Source of the DNA: Deltaproteobacteria bacterium
Lineage (GTDB): Bacteria; UBA10199; JADGCS01
Length of the DNA stretch: 42,480 bases
Assembly (NCBI GenBank): GCA_015228875.1
Contig: JADGCS010000029.1
Coordinates: 1 to 42,480, forward strand
Reading direction: 5' to 3'
Shown here: one piece after another, positions 1 to 8,698 of the stretch
How the letters are laid out: each line of letters opens with the position of its first letter
Position numbering within the stretch: position 1 is the first letter of the stretch
Program-made: the position numbers and the translations under genes
The notes under the pieces: model-generated
Databases searched by the model: none
Told to the model about the DNA's origin: nothing
Seen by the model: the letters and a program-made list of their open reading frames with translations, nothing else

Positions 1-85
1 CATTCTCGTGCTTATTTATTTTGCTGGTTTTATCTCCTTAACAAGCTCACGGCGCTTGCGTCTTATATGTTTGGTCTGCCTCGCG

Positions 86-127
86 GCAGATCCACGGCCT
101 GCGGCCAAACCACTCGGCCACCTCTCC
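86..127 (-). pseudogene. tRNA-Ser-like 5' remnant
   Basis: Read on the minus strand from 127, the sequence has the geometry of the 5' half of a tRNA: a 7-nt acceptor strand (GGAGAGG), T8, a 3-bp D stem (GCC/GGC) around a GAGTGGTTT loop, and a possible 5-bp anticodon stem around a 7-nt loop. The loop lacks the invariant U33, and no T arm or pairing 3' acceptor strand (CCTCTCC) follows. The first 18 bases look like a bacterial tRNA-Ser, so this is more likely a broken copy, perhaps left by an integration event, than a working tRNA. Confidence 0.35.
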
Positions 128-222
128 AAAAATTTGCGGCAGCAAATTTTTCCTCTATTTTCTCATGCCATTTTCCAGTGCGCCAATTTTAGAAAATGGC
201 ATTGGAAAATAGAAAATAGAGG
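128..222. repeat. two adjacent hairpins in the gene-free first 416 bases
   Basis: A perfect 10-bp stem with a 4-nt loop lies at 128-151 (AAAAATTTGC / GCAAATTTTT). A second, longer inverted repeat lies at 152-222: its left arm is 152-175 and its right arm 192-222, with 11 + 12 paired bases and a 7-nt bulge caused by a duplicated AAAATAG. Neither has a convincing T tract on one side. No coding gene is supported between 1 and 416. Confidence 0.6.
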
Positions 223-416
223 TTTAAAAAAACAATTTTCAACTTTTCTAATCCGCCAACATGACCCTGTATCCTGGGCCGGCAAACAACACTTCTCAAT
301 CACAACCGCACCTGCGCCCTGTACGCCCTTGGTGTTGGATTTTCAACAATAAAAAAACTTCTCCGTCTTGTTGTGACCCCGTTATTTTGACCCGCCCCCT
401 GTCTTTGGTTCAGAAC

Positions 417-445
417 TTGCAATGATATTGTAATTATATTATAAT
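417..445 (+). promoter_or_regulatory. sigma-70 type promoter of brnTA, with AT-rich dyad
   Basis: TTGCAA (417-422) and TATAAT (440-445) are separated by 17 bp, close to consensus. The -10 box lies in an AT-rich dyad (ATAATTATAT region, 430-448), a plausible operator for autorepression by the downstream antitoxin. Transcription would start around 452, only about 10 nt before the ATG at 463, so the toxin mRNA would have a very short leader with no Shine-Dalgarno sequence. Confidence 0.6.
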
Positions 446-462
446 TATGTCATAATTTGACT

Positions 463-750
463 ATGATTGAATTTGAATGGGATCCGGGCAAGAACCGACG
501 CAATAAAAACAAACACGGCATTAGTTTTGAAGAAGCCAGCACGGCCTTCTACGACCCACGTGCCCGTATAAACACAGATCCTGATCATTCTGCTGATGAA
601 GATAGATTTCTTTTACTGGGTCTCAGCGCAAACCTGAAGCTTTTGGTAGTTTGCCATTGTTACAGAAAGAACGATCAATTGATAAGAATCTACTCTGCAA
701 GAAAGGCAAACAAGTTAGAAGCAACGCAATACAAGGAGTTTTTACCATGA
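463..750 (+). CDS. brnT: BrnT family type II toxin (ribonuclease)
   Basis: This is a 95-residue protein of the BrnT (DUF497) family, RelE-fold ribonuclease toxins that cleave mRNA and are neutralised by BrnA. It shows the family pattern: an N-terminal FEWDPGKN, KHGISFEEA, the central DPDHS..EDRFLLLG, and a C-terminal IRIYSARKA. The length is normal. I chose ATG 463; a TTG at 457 is in frame, but ATG 463 gives the usual short N-terminus. The gene overlaps brnA by 4 nt (ATGA), the classical toxin-first order. The promoter at 417-445 sits immediately upstream. The gene appears intact. Confidence 0.87.
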   Translation: MIEFEWDPGKNRRNKNKHGISFEEASTAFYDPRARINTDPDHSADEDRFLLLGLSANLKLLVVCHCYRKNDQLIRIYSARKANKLEATQYKEFLP

Positions 751-956
751 GAAAAAACTACGATTTTTCATCATCAAAGAAAAACCCCTATTTAAAACAT
801 CTTAAAAAACAAATCACAATCAGGTTGGATTTTGATACCATTGAATATTTCAGAAAACTTTCTGAAGAAACTGGTATTGCCTATCAAATTTTGATTAATC
901 TCTATCTCAAGGAATGTGTAAAAAAAGAAAAACGACCTGATGTGACTTGGGCATGA
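747..956 (+). CDS. brnA: BrnA family antitoxin
   Basis: This 69-residue protein is translationally coupled to brnT through ATGA. After a basic N-terminus it shows NPYLKHLKKQ, then TIRLDFDTIEYF and a ribbon-helix-helix type segment around ETGIAYQ, followed by NLYLKECVKK near the end. These match BrnA antitoxins, which bind BrnT and repress the operon through an RHH DNA-binding fold. An AAGGAG-like sequence 11 to 16 nt upstream of the ATG, inside brnT, may serve as ribosome-binding site. The longer in-frame extension back to 651 would run through brnT and is not expected to be real. Confidence 0.85.
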   Translation: MRKNYDFSSSKKNPYLKHLKKQITIRLDFDTIEYFRKLSEETGIAYQILINLYLKECVKKEKRPDVTWA

Positions 957-1047
957 TGCCTGACCAATGAAACAAATATTATGTCGGCATCCAAAATCAC
1001 ACAGGTCCGTAGGTCTCAATTTGGGTCACTCCATCGTATGACAATCT

Positions 1048-4000
1048 TCACTTTTGTTCTTTATAATAAACCCCGATCCGGTTTGTCCCTACAGGTTGTG
1101 AGGTGTAACCAATCTGAATAGACCCCCCGTCTTTTGTGTGGATGCGTGTGTCATCCGCCATGCCGGTATCGAGATTGACCGCCCTTGTGACTGTGACACC
1201 ATTGATATTAATGCCTGCCACGGCGCGCGCCACATCGATCTCGTACATGGGTTTGCGGCTGTCATAGATCCCGTAGGTGTTGTCGGAAAATTTGAGCAGA
1301 AGACGACGGTGCGCCCCTGATTTATTTTTTTTGACCGTGCTTGAACCATTTTCCACAAACAGGCTCTCAATAAAACCGCTCAAGCGCCCGAACTTTGCGA
1401 TCTTCCAAAAGAGCTTCTGCGGCAGATAGCTTTGCTCACTGGCGTAGTTGAGGGGTTTGCCGTCTTTCCACTGCTCAAAGAGTTCGCGCATTTCAAGAAG
1501 CTCCTGATATTTTTTAAACTCCTTTGGTTCGAGCAGGGCAATCTCACCTGCCGTGCATTTTGAAAGATCACCGCATTTTGTGATGAGGTGGGCCGCGGTC
1601 TCCTTGATTTCTTTATCAAGGGCGTCTTTAAATTTACCCAACGAAACAACTTGCGCCATTTCGTAATAGTTGATCCTTGTCTTGTTGACGATGGCCAGAC
1701 GGCCCGCGGGTGAAAAGACCACAAGCCCGTCGCGCTCACCTTCCATCGTTGTTTTTTTATTTTTGGGTTCGCCGTATTCAAAGATCATGCTGATCGGCAT
1801 CCCCTCTCCCTGAACCATGGCGCCCACGGTATCGAGCATGAGATTATTACCGCGCCTGCCTTTAAGGATATTGGCCAGATCTGCCATGTTGCCGCCTGTG
1901 GTGGCCCCTACCTGCACCAAAAAGTCAAAGCGGGCCCCTTTTTTGGGATCAAACTTTTCAACGATGGCCTCGACAGGGCCACCGCGTTTAATCGTAAACA
2001 GCGAGGCGCAGGGATGGACAGCCTGATCGGTGATTGCGGCGCCATCTGTGTCTTCAAATCGTGCCTCGCCACCCGAAAAACCAGGTTCAAAGTTAAGCCC
2101 CGCACTCACAACAGCAGGGATTTTGAGGTTGATGTTTTCGGTCTCATACTCCTGTGTGGCCCTTGTTTTAACGTACAGCGGATTGGTAAACAACCCGACG
2201 ATCCCTTTTTTGAGTTTGGTCCCAACGCCTGTCCCTGTTTCGAGATATTCTATCCCCATGAGTTTAAGCACGTCCCCAAGATCGGTCTCGGTTTCATTCC
2301 ACCTGATTGTTTCCCCCATCAGGTCTTCATATTGCGAAATGTTTCTATTGACCCACGAGACCACTTGTTCCCTGATCAGGTTCATAAGGTCGGCGAGTCC
2401 CCGCTTTTCGTACTCGCTATAAAGGACAAGGCGGGCGTTGAGTTGTTCTCTCGTCGTGATCCTGCCGACAATCTCGGGACTTGTGCTTTGTCTGAGCGCG
2501 TAGTCCTCTAAGGCTTGTAATAACTGTGTTTGCGGATCAGGCATGATTTCTTGAATGGGTTTGTCATCTGCCTTTTGCGGTGCGGGTTGTGTTTTTGGCT
2601 CCTCCTTAACATGTGTAGACTGTTTCTTTTCTTTAACGGCTGGAGTTGTCTTGTTGATTTCGATTGCGGCCTTGATGGCTGCTTGTGCCGCGTTGATGTC
2701 GCGGATCTCTTGCTCATCAAAGATGTTCCAACTGCCGATATCATCGCAACAGAATTCATTCTGCATGCAGAACTGCTTAATCGCATTCTTTTGCCTCAAG
2801 GCGGCCTGAATATAAATGTCATAGACATAGCGCGTGTCGGCGTTCCATGGGATCTCTGCACCGTGTCTCTGCGGGTTGGACCATATCTGTACAAATTTTA
2901 TCTTTTTTGGGATGGCATCCTTGGTGATGGGCCCCTCAACGTAACCCTGTGCCTTGATCTCTACAAACTGGTTTGCCTTTTCCTTGCTGATGCCTAAAAG
3001 TTTCTGTCTCATCTGTTCGATGAGACCTATCTCTAAAAGGTTTGCGGGAAAATCGGTGATGATCCTCTCCCACACCTCAAGTGAGACCCCAAGCTCTTCA
3101 AGCACACCAAAGACCTCAAGGCTCATCGACTCTCTTGCAAGCCTGGAGAGATCGATCTTTTTAATCATCGCCGCTATATTTTCTTGCGAGCCCGTCAGCT
3201 TGTACCCTGTGAGAATGTAATAATAGTCGCTGAGTTTTGCCTGTGGCTTTGCTGTCTCAGTCGTCAAATAGGCGTCCACATCGGCCTTTGTGAGATTAAG
3301 TGCCGCGGTGAGTTTATTGAGATCAACCTTAAGATACGAAAGAACAACCTGTGCGGCGATCACCTTTTCTTCGACACTCACATTCTGCCAGCTTGAAAAG
3401 ACCTTTGTCCAGTCAACTGCTGCTCCAAAACGCAGGAGCGCGTTATTTGATGTGGCATCCAAAAGACCAAGGACAATCTTTAACGGCGCTGTGTTGGCCC
3501 CTTTTTTGGGGAATTCACTCTCCACAAATCTTATCAAGGCCTCGTCTTTGGCCACCTTAAAGTTGGCAAAGAGTTCAAGGGCATCGAGGAGGGGCATGGG
3601 ATAGACAGCGACAAAACGGTTCATACCGCTCATAAATGAATCACTCAAGTCCCCCAGATCGGCTCGTATGACATTAAACCGGCGACAGACCTCCCTCACT
3701 TGATCTGCGTTGTGGATATCAAGCCCCTCCTTGATGATCTGCGGGGAGACGAACTTTAAAAAATCAAGGGCCCCATTTTTTGTGTCCTCAACAACTGCAT
3801 TGACATAGCCTCTAAAAGACTCGTCCCAGAGGTCATCATTGTGTGACGTTGCAAGCCATTGGGCAAGGTCATAATAGTTGCCGTACTGATAGTCACTTCT
3901 GGAAACCACCGTTGCCGCGTGCAGAATCAGTTCCCAGTACCCCTTGACGGCGGCATACCCTCCCTTTTCAAGGCGCGCCCATGTGTCTTGGGTAAACGCG

Positions 4001-6987
4001 CTGTCGATGAGTTTAAACAGGTCATTCATTTTCAACAAGCCTATCCCCACGGCAAAGGGGGCTGTGTAGTCATCAACCCTTGCCTCTGTGATTTTTTCGG
4101 GCGGGACCCGTTTAAAAAAGTTGCTGATCAATTTTAAAGAATGTTCATCTTCGTACCCATAATACCCCCTGTCTCGGGGTATACTGTTGACCATGGCCTG
4201 CAGTGCCTTTGCAAGGTGCGAAGGGCTGATACGCTCAAACAGTGATTTGCCGAGGGCGGCAGAATCAAGGCACTGTTTCATTTGTAGGCCGTCCATGCCA
4301 AAACATGGCAGGGCGGGGAGGAGCCTTTCTATCAGATAGGCCTGAGCCTTTGTGTTTGCGGAGAAAACTTTTATCAGGTCACGGCCATGTCGAGCATCAA
4401 GGCGGTATACATGCGGATTGGGCCCGTTGTTTGGGCGATACAGGCCGTTGTCCTTTGTGATGTTGCCGTAAAAGATGTCCACAAGGTGCAGGGCCGCAGT
4501 ATCTGTCAAGACAGGTAAAATATTTGCGATGTTTTGGGCGGTCATATCGAAGACCAGATCGAGGATCTTTGATTGAAGTGTGGGCGCGCTTGCAAGCCAT
4601 TCCTTTAAATTCGAATCGGCGACGACTGATTGGGGTTCAAGATTTTTAAGATAGGCCTCCTGCAGTTTTGGATAAGCGTTTGTATACCAAAAATTGCTGA
4701 GATCCTGATCGGTAAACACAGACCTGCTGAGTTCTCCATGCTTTTCCTCAAGCGAGACATCGACCAGCCCCGTGAGGGCCTGTGCAAGCTCATCGCAATG
4801 CGATTCTCTGACCATTGCAAAGAGGTGGGAGATAAAATTTTTGTCACGAAAACGCTCGATGGGAAGTTTAAAACAAAGCGCCGTTAAAAATGCGGGTGTT
4901 TGTGCAATGTAGCGTTTGCCTTCTTCAAGCTGTGTATTTAACTTTGCAAAATAGTCATCAGTGGCCACGATATCCGGTTCTAACATGCCTGCAAGATACC
5001 TTTGCAGGGCGGGTCGTTTTTCTTTAACCTCTCCCCACAGGGACACGATGCGCGCTTTTTCTTCGTCACTCACCTCGGGGATTTGGGCAAGCGTGGTTTC
5101 CAGGTCGACAAGGGTCTTGATCTCGTCATTAAATTTGAACTCATTGATGTAGTTAACAACGTCATAAAACACCGCTGGCGAATATTTTTTTAGCTGTATG
5201 GCAAGAGGACTCTCTCTACCGCCGTAACCCCCAGTTTCGATGGTGTCCCAGAGCCGTCTGCTCCCAAAGTACCCCATGGTGTTTTCGGGCTCGGCAAAAA
5301 AGGCGCGCCAGGAGGCGGGTGATATCTTTCTCCCTATGAGAGGGTAAAGAGAGGGATCAAACCTGCACAAAAAATCCGCGGGGTTTTCGATAACCAGAAA
5401 ACCATCCGGTATCTTGTTAAAAATCGATGTGAGAAGACCGGTGTGACCTGCGGGGATGTTTGCAATCACGTCGATATAATCTGCACCGGTTTTAAACTCC
5501 CCCTTAAAATACACCCCTATCAAATCCCCCTGCAGTGACTCGCTGTTGCTTGTTTTCCAGAGGAGTGAACAGAGTTCCCCGATGCTGGTCAATGATCCCT
5601 GATACTTTTTAAGGATGAGTGCCTGCAGTGCGGGGTTATCGCGGGTGGGAAAGAGCAGTTGATTGAGTTCTTGATGGTTGTTAATGGAACCCTCAAACCT
5701 CGATAATATATACATCTGCTGTTTAGTGTCACCTTTAAGGCGATCAAATGCCCATCGCAGATTATCACCATCGATGATTGGCGAGTTAAGCGTCACGCCA
5801 TCTCTTAATTCTTTAGGGAGCGAGTTTATTAAAGCGAGGTAGTTCCACAGACTATCAATTTTTTTGTCAGTACTTTTTTTGAGGGCCATGTTTTGCTGGT
5901 CAGGAAAACCCTCAAGTCCAGTCACAAGCTTGGTGGCGACACCTTCGTCCGTCACCGCACCGTCGGGGATTGCTTTGACGGCTGTGGCCAACTCTGTTTC
6001 CTTAAATCTGCGCAGACAAACACGCGCCCTGTAATTCCAATAGAGTTTGGGGCCTGTCTTTGCCTGAAAAAAATCAACAACCTCGTCCTCGTGTTCTTGA
6101 CGATCACGGTCGTCACCAAAAATTTGGGATACTTGTTCGTTGGAGCAAAGCAGGTCATTTGAAACCTTTGAGGCAAGCAGGGCAAGGGATGCGGGGAACG
6201 CCTCATTGATATGGTCTACAGCGGTAAGGGCCGTGTCAAAGTGATTGACCGCACCATCGGGGAGTGCGTTGATCCGCGCACGCAATTCGTTTTCATCCGT
6301 TAAACGCTTGTCCACAAGATCAATGATCAGCTCCATCACCGGGCGGACTGCGGGTTGGTTTGGGTTAACAATATCCAGAAAGGCCATCTTTGTTTCGCGC
6401 GTTGCGGGGAGCCATGCAAGGTGGTGGACGCTCTCAAGGTCAGTCAAGGCCCCCGTGGCAAGCTTGGGAAGAAGGGTCTTTACCAAACCCTCTGCGGCGT
6501 TCGGGTTTTTGTCAAAGTTTCTCAGCGAGCGAAACCGCCATATTGTCCACAGCTCATTTTTTGTGAGGGACCCGTCTGGGATGTCATCGATGGCCGAAAA
6601 TATCCTGCCCATCGCCCTACGATAACCGTTTAAATAGTCGTCGAGTGCACTGTGGATGGTCTCTTTGGCAATCTCTTTGACCGAGAGGGGGTTGTTAGGA
6701 TCTGTGGGGATGGTGAACCCGTGTTTTTTAAAAAGTTCGATACAATCTAAAAATCTCTGCGATGAAAACTCTGTGGTTTTGCCAACCCAGCCCTTGAGAC
6801 CTGCAACCTCTCTATTACCAACAATCCCGTCGCGGTTAAGATCAAAGAGACTCACAGCCTCGGTGCTGTCGATGTTGTCATCACCGTTGTGTGTATCTGG
6901 CCTTTGCTCCGTTACCGTTTTTAAGAGTTCGCGAAGCAGGTCATCGTCTGCATCTGTGCCGAGCCATTTTCCGTTGATGGTAACCAT
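1048..6987 (-). CDS. giant protein of unknown function (1979 aa) with N-terminal EF-hand and internal repeats
   Basis: I do not recognise this family. There is no signal peptide. Residues 49-60 form a canonical 12-residue EF-hand calcium loop (D49, N51, D53, G54, E60), preceded by another Asp-rich stretch near 31-43. The next several hundred residues are helical and carry a recurring motif of the form I/L-P-D-G-A/S-V/L, at about 136, 242, 340 and again near 510-530, roughly 100 residues apart, suggesting diverged tandem repeats. A Pro/Lys/Glu/Gln-rich linker near 1440-1480 separates this from a C-terminal part with glycine-rich, strand-like sequence. The gene reads without interruption and has its own promoter (7002-7007) with almost no 5' leader. 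It sits behind the carboxylase genes but does not look metabolic. A large intracellular or non-classically exported scaffold or effector is possible, but that is inference only. Confidence 0.8.
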   Translation of the reverse strand: MVTINGKWLGTDADDDLLRELLKTVTEQRPDTHNGDDNIDSTEAVSLFDLNRDGIVGNREVAGLKGWVGKTTEFSSQRFLDCIELFKKHGFTIPTDPNNPLSVKEIAKETIHSALDDYLNGYRRAMGRIFSAIDDIPDGSLTKNELWTIWRFRSLRNFDKNPNAAEGLVKTLLPKLATGALTDLESVHHLAWLPATRETKMAFLDIVNPNQPAVRPVMELIIDLVDKRLTDENELRARINALPDGAVNHFDTALTAVDHINEAFPASLALLASKVSNDLLCSNEQVSQIFGDDRDRQEHEDEVVDFFQAKTGPKLYWNYRARVCLRRFKETELATAVKAIPDGAVTDEGVATKLVTGLEGFPDQQNMALKKSTDKKIDSLWNYLALINSLPKELRDGVTLNSPIIDGDNLRWAFDRLKGDTKQQMYILSRFEGSINNHQELNQLLFPTRDNPALQALILKKYQGSLTSIGELCSLLWKTSNSESLQGDLIGVYFKGEFKTGADYIDVIANIPAGHTGLLTSIFNKIPDGFLVIENPADFLCRFDPSLYPLIGRKISPASWRAFFAEPENTMGYFGSRRLWDTIETGGYGGRESPLAIQLKKYSPAVFYDVVNYINEFKFNDEIKTLVDLETTLAQIPEVSDEEKARIVSLWGEVKEKRPALQRYLAGMLEPDIVATDDYFAKLNTQLEEGKRYIAQTPAFLTALCFKLPIERFRDKNFISHLFAMVRESHCDELAQALTGLVDVSLEEKHGELSRSVFTDQDLSNFWYTNAYPKLQEAYLKNLEPQSVVADSNLKEWLASAPTLQSKILDLVFDMTAQNIANILPVLTDTAALHLVDIFYGNITKDNGLYRPNNGPNPHVYRLDARHGRDLIKVFSANTKAQAYLIERLLPALPCFGMDGLQMKQCLDSAALGKSLFERISPSHLAKALQAMVNSIPRDRGYYGYEDEHSLKLISNFFKRVPPEKITEARVDDYTAPFAVGIGLLKMNDLFKLIDSAFTQDTWARLEKGGYAAVKGYWELILHAATVVSRSDYQYGNYYDLAQWLATSHNDDLWDESFRGYVNAVVEDTKNGALDFLKFVSPQIIKEGLDIHNADQVREVCRRFNVIRADLGDLSDSFMSGMNRFVAVYPMPLLDALELFANFKVAKDEALIRFVESEFPKKGANTAPLKIVLGLLDATSNNALLRFGAAVDWTKVFSSWQNVSVEEKVIAAQVVLSYLKVDLNKLTAALNLTKADVDAYLTTETAKPQAKLSDYYYILTGYKLTGSQENIAAMIKKIDLSRLARESMSLEVFGVLEELGVSLEVWERIITDFPANLLEIGLIEQMRQKLLGISKEKANQFVEIKAQGYVEGPITKDAIPKKIKFVQIWSNPQRHGAEIPWNADTRYVYDIYIQAALRQKNAIKQFCMQNEFCCDDIGSWNIFDEQEIRDINAAQAAIKAAIEINKTTPAVKEKKQSTHVKEEPKTQPAPQKADDKPIQEIMPDPQTQLLQALEDYALRQSTSPEIVGRITTREQLNARLVLYSEYEKRGLADLMNLIREQVVSWVNRNISQYEDLMGETIRWNETETDLGDVLKLMGIEYLETGTGVGTKLKKGIVGLFTNPLYVKTRATQEYETENINLKIPAVVSAGLNFEPGFSGGEARFEDTDGAAITDQAVHPCASLFTIKRGGPVEAIVEKFDPKKGARFDFLVQVGATTGGNMADLANILKGRRGNNLMLDTVGAMVQGEGMPISMIFEYGEPKNKKTTMEGERDGLVVFSPAGRLAIVNKTRINYYEMAQVVSLGKFKDALDKEIKETAAHLITKCGDLSKCTAGEIALLEPKEFKKYQELLEMRELFEQWKDGKPLNYASEQSYLPQKLFWKIAKFGRLSGFIESLFVENGSSTVKKNKSGAHRRLLLKFSDNTYGIYDSRKPMYEIDVARAVAGININGVTVTRAVNLDTGMADDTRIHTKDGGSIQIGYTSQPVGTNRIGVYYKEQK

Positions 6988-7001
6988 AAGTATTGGCTCT
7001 T

Positions 7002-7007
7002 ATTATA
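7002..7007 (-). promoter_or_regulatory. -10 box of the giant gene, near-leaderless
   Basis: On the minus strand a perfect TATAAT occupies 7007-7002. Transcription would begin about 8 nt before the ATG at 6987. No Shine-Dalgarno sequence is present between them. No good -35 box is seen at the expected spacing. Confidence 0.4.
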
Positions 7008-7092
7008 GCGCATAAACGGGGTGTTGGGAACTGTAAAATGTTGGGGGGATTTGCCAACGAATTTATGACTTTGCGCCTTAATGCTAAAAGAA

Positions 7093-8694
7093 TCACATCC
7101 TAAACACCCCATAGTTTGCATCCGGGATCTCGGCATTGGCCGCGGCTGATAAGATGATGGTGATCACCTCCCTTGTTTTTCTGGGATCAATGATACCATC
7201 GTCATAAAGTTTTCCCGTGGCGTGGTAGGGAGAACATTGTTCCTCGAACATGTATTTGATCGGCGCCTTGTATTGCTCTTCTTCTTCTGTGGTCCAGACC
7301 TTGCCCTCTTTTTCGAGTGCGGCCCTTCTGACGGTGGCCATCACACCGGCGCCCTGCTCAGGTCCCATCACCGATGTCTTGGAGCAGGGCCACGAGGCAA
7401 TGAATCGGGGATTGTAGGGGCGCCCGCACATGGCGTAGTAACCGGCACCGTGCGCGGCACCAATGACGATGGTGATCTGCGGGACAGTGGCGTTGGTGAC
7501 CGCGTTGATCATGTTGGCACCGTGCTTTACAATGCCGCCTTCTTCGTATTTTTTACCCACCATAAAGCCTGTGATGTTGCAAAGGTAAATGATGGGGATT
7601 TTTCTTTGATTGCAGAGTTGAATAAAATGCGCGGCCTTTTGTGATGAATCCGAAAAAAGAATCCCGTTGTTGGCGATAATCCCCACCAGATACCCGTTGA
7701 TGTGCGCAAAACCTGTGACCAGCGTGGTCCCGTAAAGCGGTTTAAATTCTTCCATGTCGGAGCCGTCTACAAGTCGGGCAATCACCTCTTTGACATCAAA
7801 AGGGTAGCGGGGATCAGGTGACACGATCCCTAAAATTTCGTTGCGGTCGTACAGGGGCTGTCGGGGTTCATGCTCAGGGACAATGGAATTGGTTTTTCTC
7901 CACCCCAGATTTCCCACAATACGGCGCCCGAGCAAAATCGCGTCCGCGTCGTTTTCTGCAAGATAATCGGCGACACCCGATACCGTGTTGTGCATCTGTG
8001 CCCCGCCCAGTTCTTCGTCGGTAGAAATCTCGTTCGTCGCCATTTTGACCAGCGGTGGGCCGCCAAGATAAATCATCGCCGCATCTTTTACCATCACCAC
8101 ATGGTCGGAAAGTGCCGGAATATAAGCCCCTCCGGCCGTTGATGATCCAAAGACAAGGGCAACCTGCGGGATTTTAAGCGCCGATGATTTGGTGATGTTT
8201 CTAAAAAGCCCGCCCCCCGGCACAAAGACGTCTCCCGCGTACATGAGATTGGCCCCCGCCGACTCCACCAGATGAATCCCCGGCAGCCTGTTCTGCATGG
8301 CAAACTCCTGCGCGCGCAGATACTTCTGCACCGTCATGGGGTTGGATGCCCCGCCTTTAACCAGCGGTTCGGAACTCATGATCATGCACTCCACACCGCA
8401 GACACAGCCGATACCCGTGACACAGGAGGCACCGATAAACTCATCGTTGTAAAGACCTATGGCCGCGAGCGGCGAAAATTCGAGAAAGGGGGAGCCTGTA
8501 TCCAAAAGGGCCTCGATTCTTTCGCGGGTGAGAAGTTTGCCCTGTTTTTTAAATTTGGCAATGGCCTTCTCCGAGCCGCAGTTCTGCGCCCTGGTGATTT
8601 TGTTGTTGAGTTCATCAATCAGCTTGATGTTGGCCTCGTAGTTAAGCCTGTACCGCTCTGCATTTTTGTCGATTGTGGATTTGATGGTGGTCAT
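7093..8694 (-). CDS. mccB: methylcrotonyl-CoA carboxylase carboxyltransferase (beta) subunit
   Basis: This 533-residue protein is a biotin-dependent acyl-CoA carboxyltransferase. It transfers carboxyl groups from carboxybiotin to the acyl-CoA, most likely 3-methylcrotonyl-CoA in leucine degradation. Visible family signatures are FGSSTAGGAYIPALSDH, then MIYLGGPPLVKMAT and IVSPDPRYPFDV, and the C-terminal GVFRM ending typical of MCC beta subunits. Length matches MccB (about 535 aa). Two crotonase-like halves are complete. It begins 4 nt after the stop of the biotin subunit gene, so the two are co-transcribed. A related geranyl-CoA or general acyl-CoA carboxylase cannot be excluded by eye. Confidence 0.88.
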   Translation of the reverse strand: MTTIKSTIDKNAERYRLNYEANIKLIDELNNKITRAQNCGSEKAIAKFKKQGKLLTRERIEALLDTGSPFLEFSPLAAIGLYNDEFIGASCVTGIGCVCGVECMIMSSEPLVKGGASNPMTVQKYLRAQEFAMQNRLPGIHLVESAGANLMYAGDVFVPGGGLFRNITKSSALKIPQVALVFGSSTAGGAYIPALSDHVVMVKDAAMIYLGGPPLVKMATNEISTDEELGGAQMHNTVSGVADYLAENDADAILLGRRIVGNLGWRKTNSIVPEHEPRQPLYDRNEILGIVSPDPRYPFDVKEVIARLVDGSDMEEFKPLYGTTLVTGFAHINGYLVGIIANNGILFSDSSQKAAHFIQLCNQRKIPIIYLCNITGFMVGKKYEEGGIVKHGANMINAVTNATVPQITIVIGAAHGAGYYAMCGRPYNPRFIASWPCSKTSVMGPEQGAGVMATVRRAALEKEGKVWTTEEEEQYKAPIKYMFEEQCSPYHATGKLYDDGIIDPRKTREVITIILSAAANAEIPDANYGVFRM

Positions 8695-8698
8695 AGTT

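Noticed and set aside
8-352. A 114-codon open frame at the window start
   Set aside because: It runs through the tRNA-like remnant and hairpins, has no ribosome-binding site and low-complexity composition; no family resemblance.
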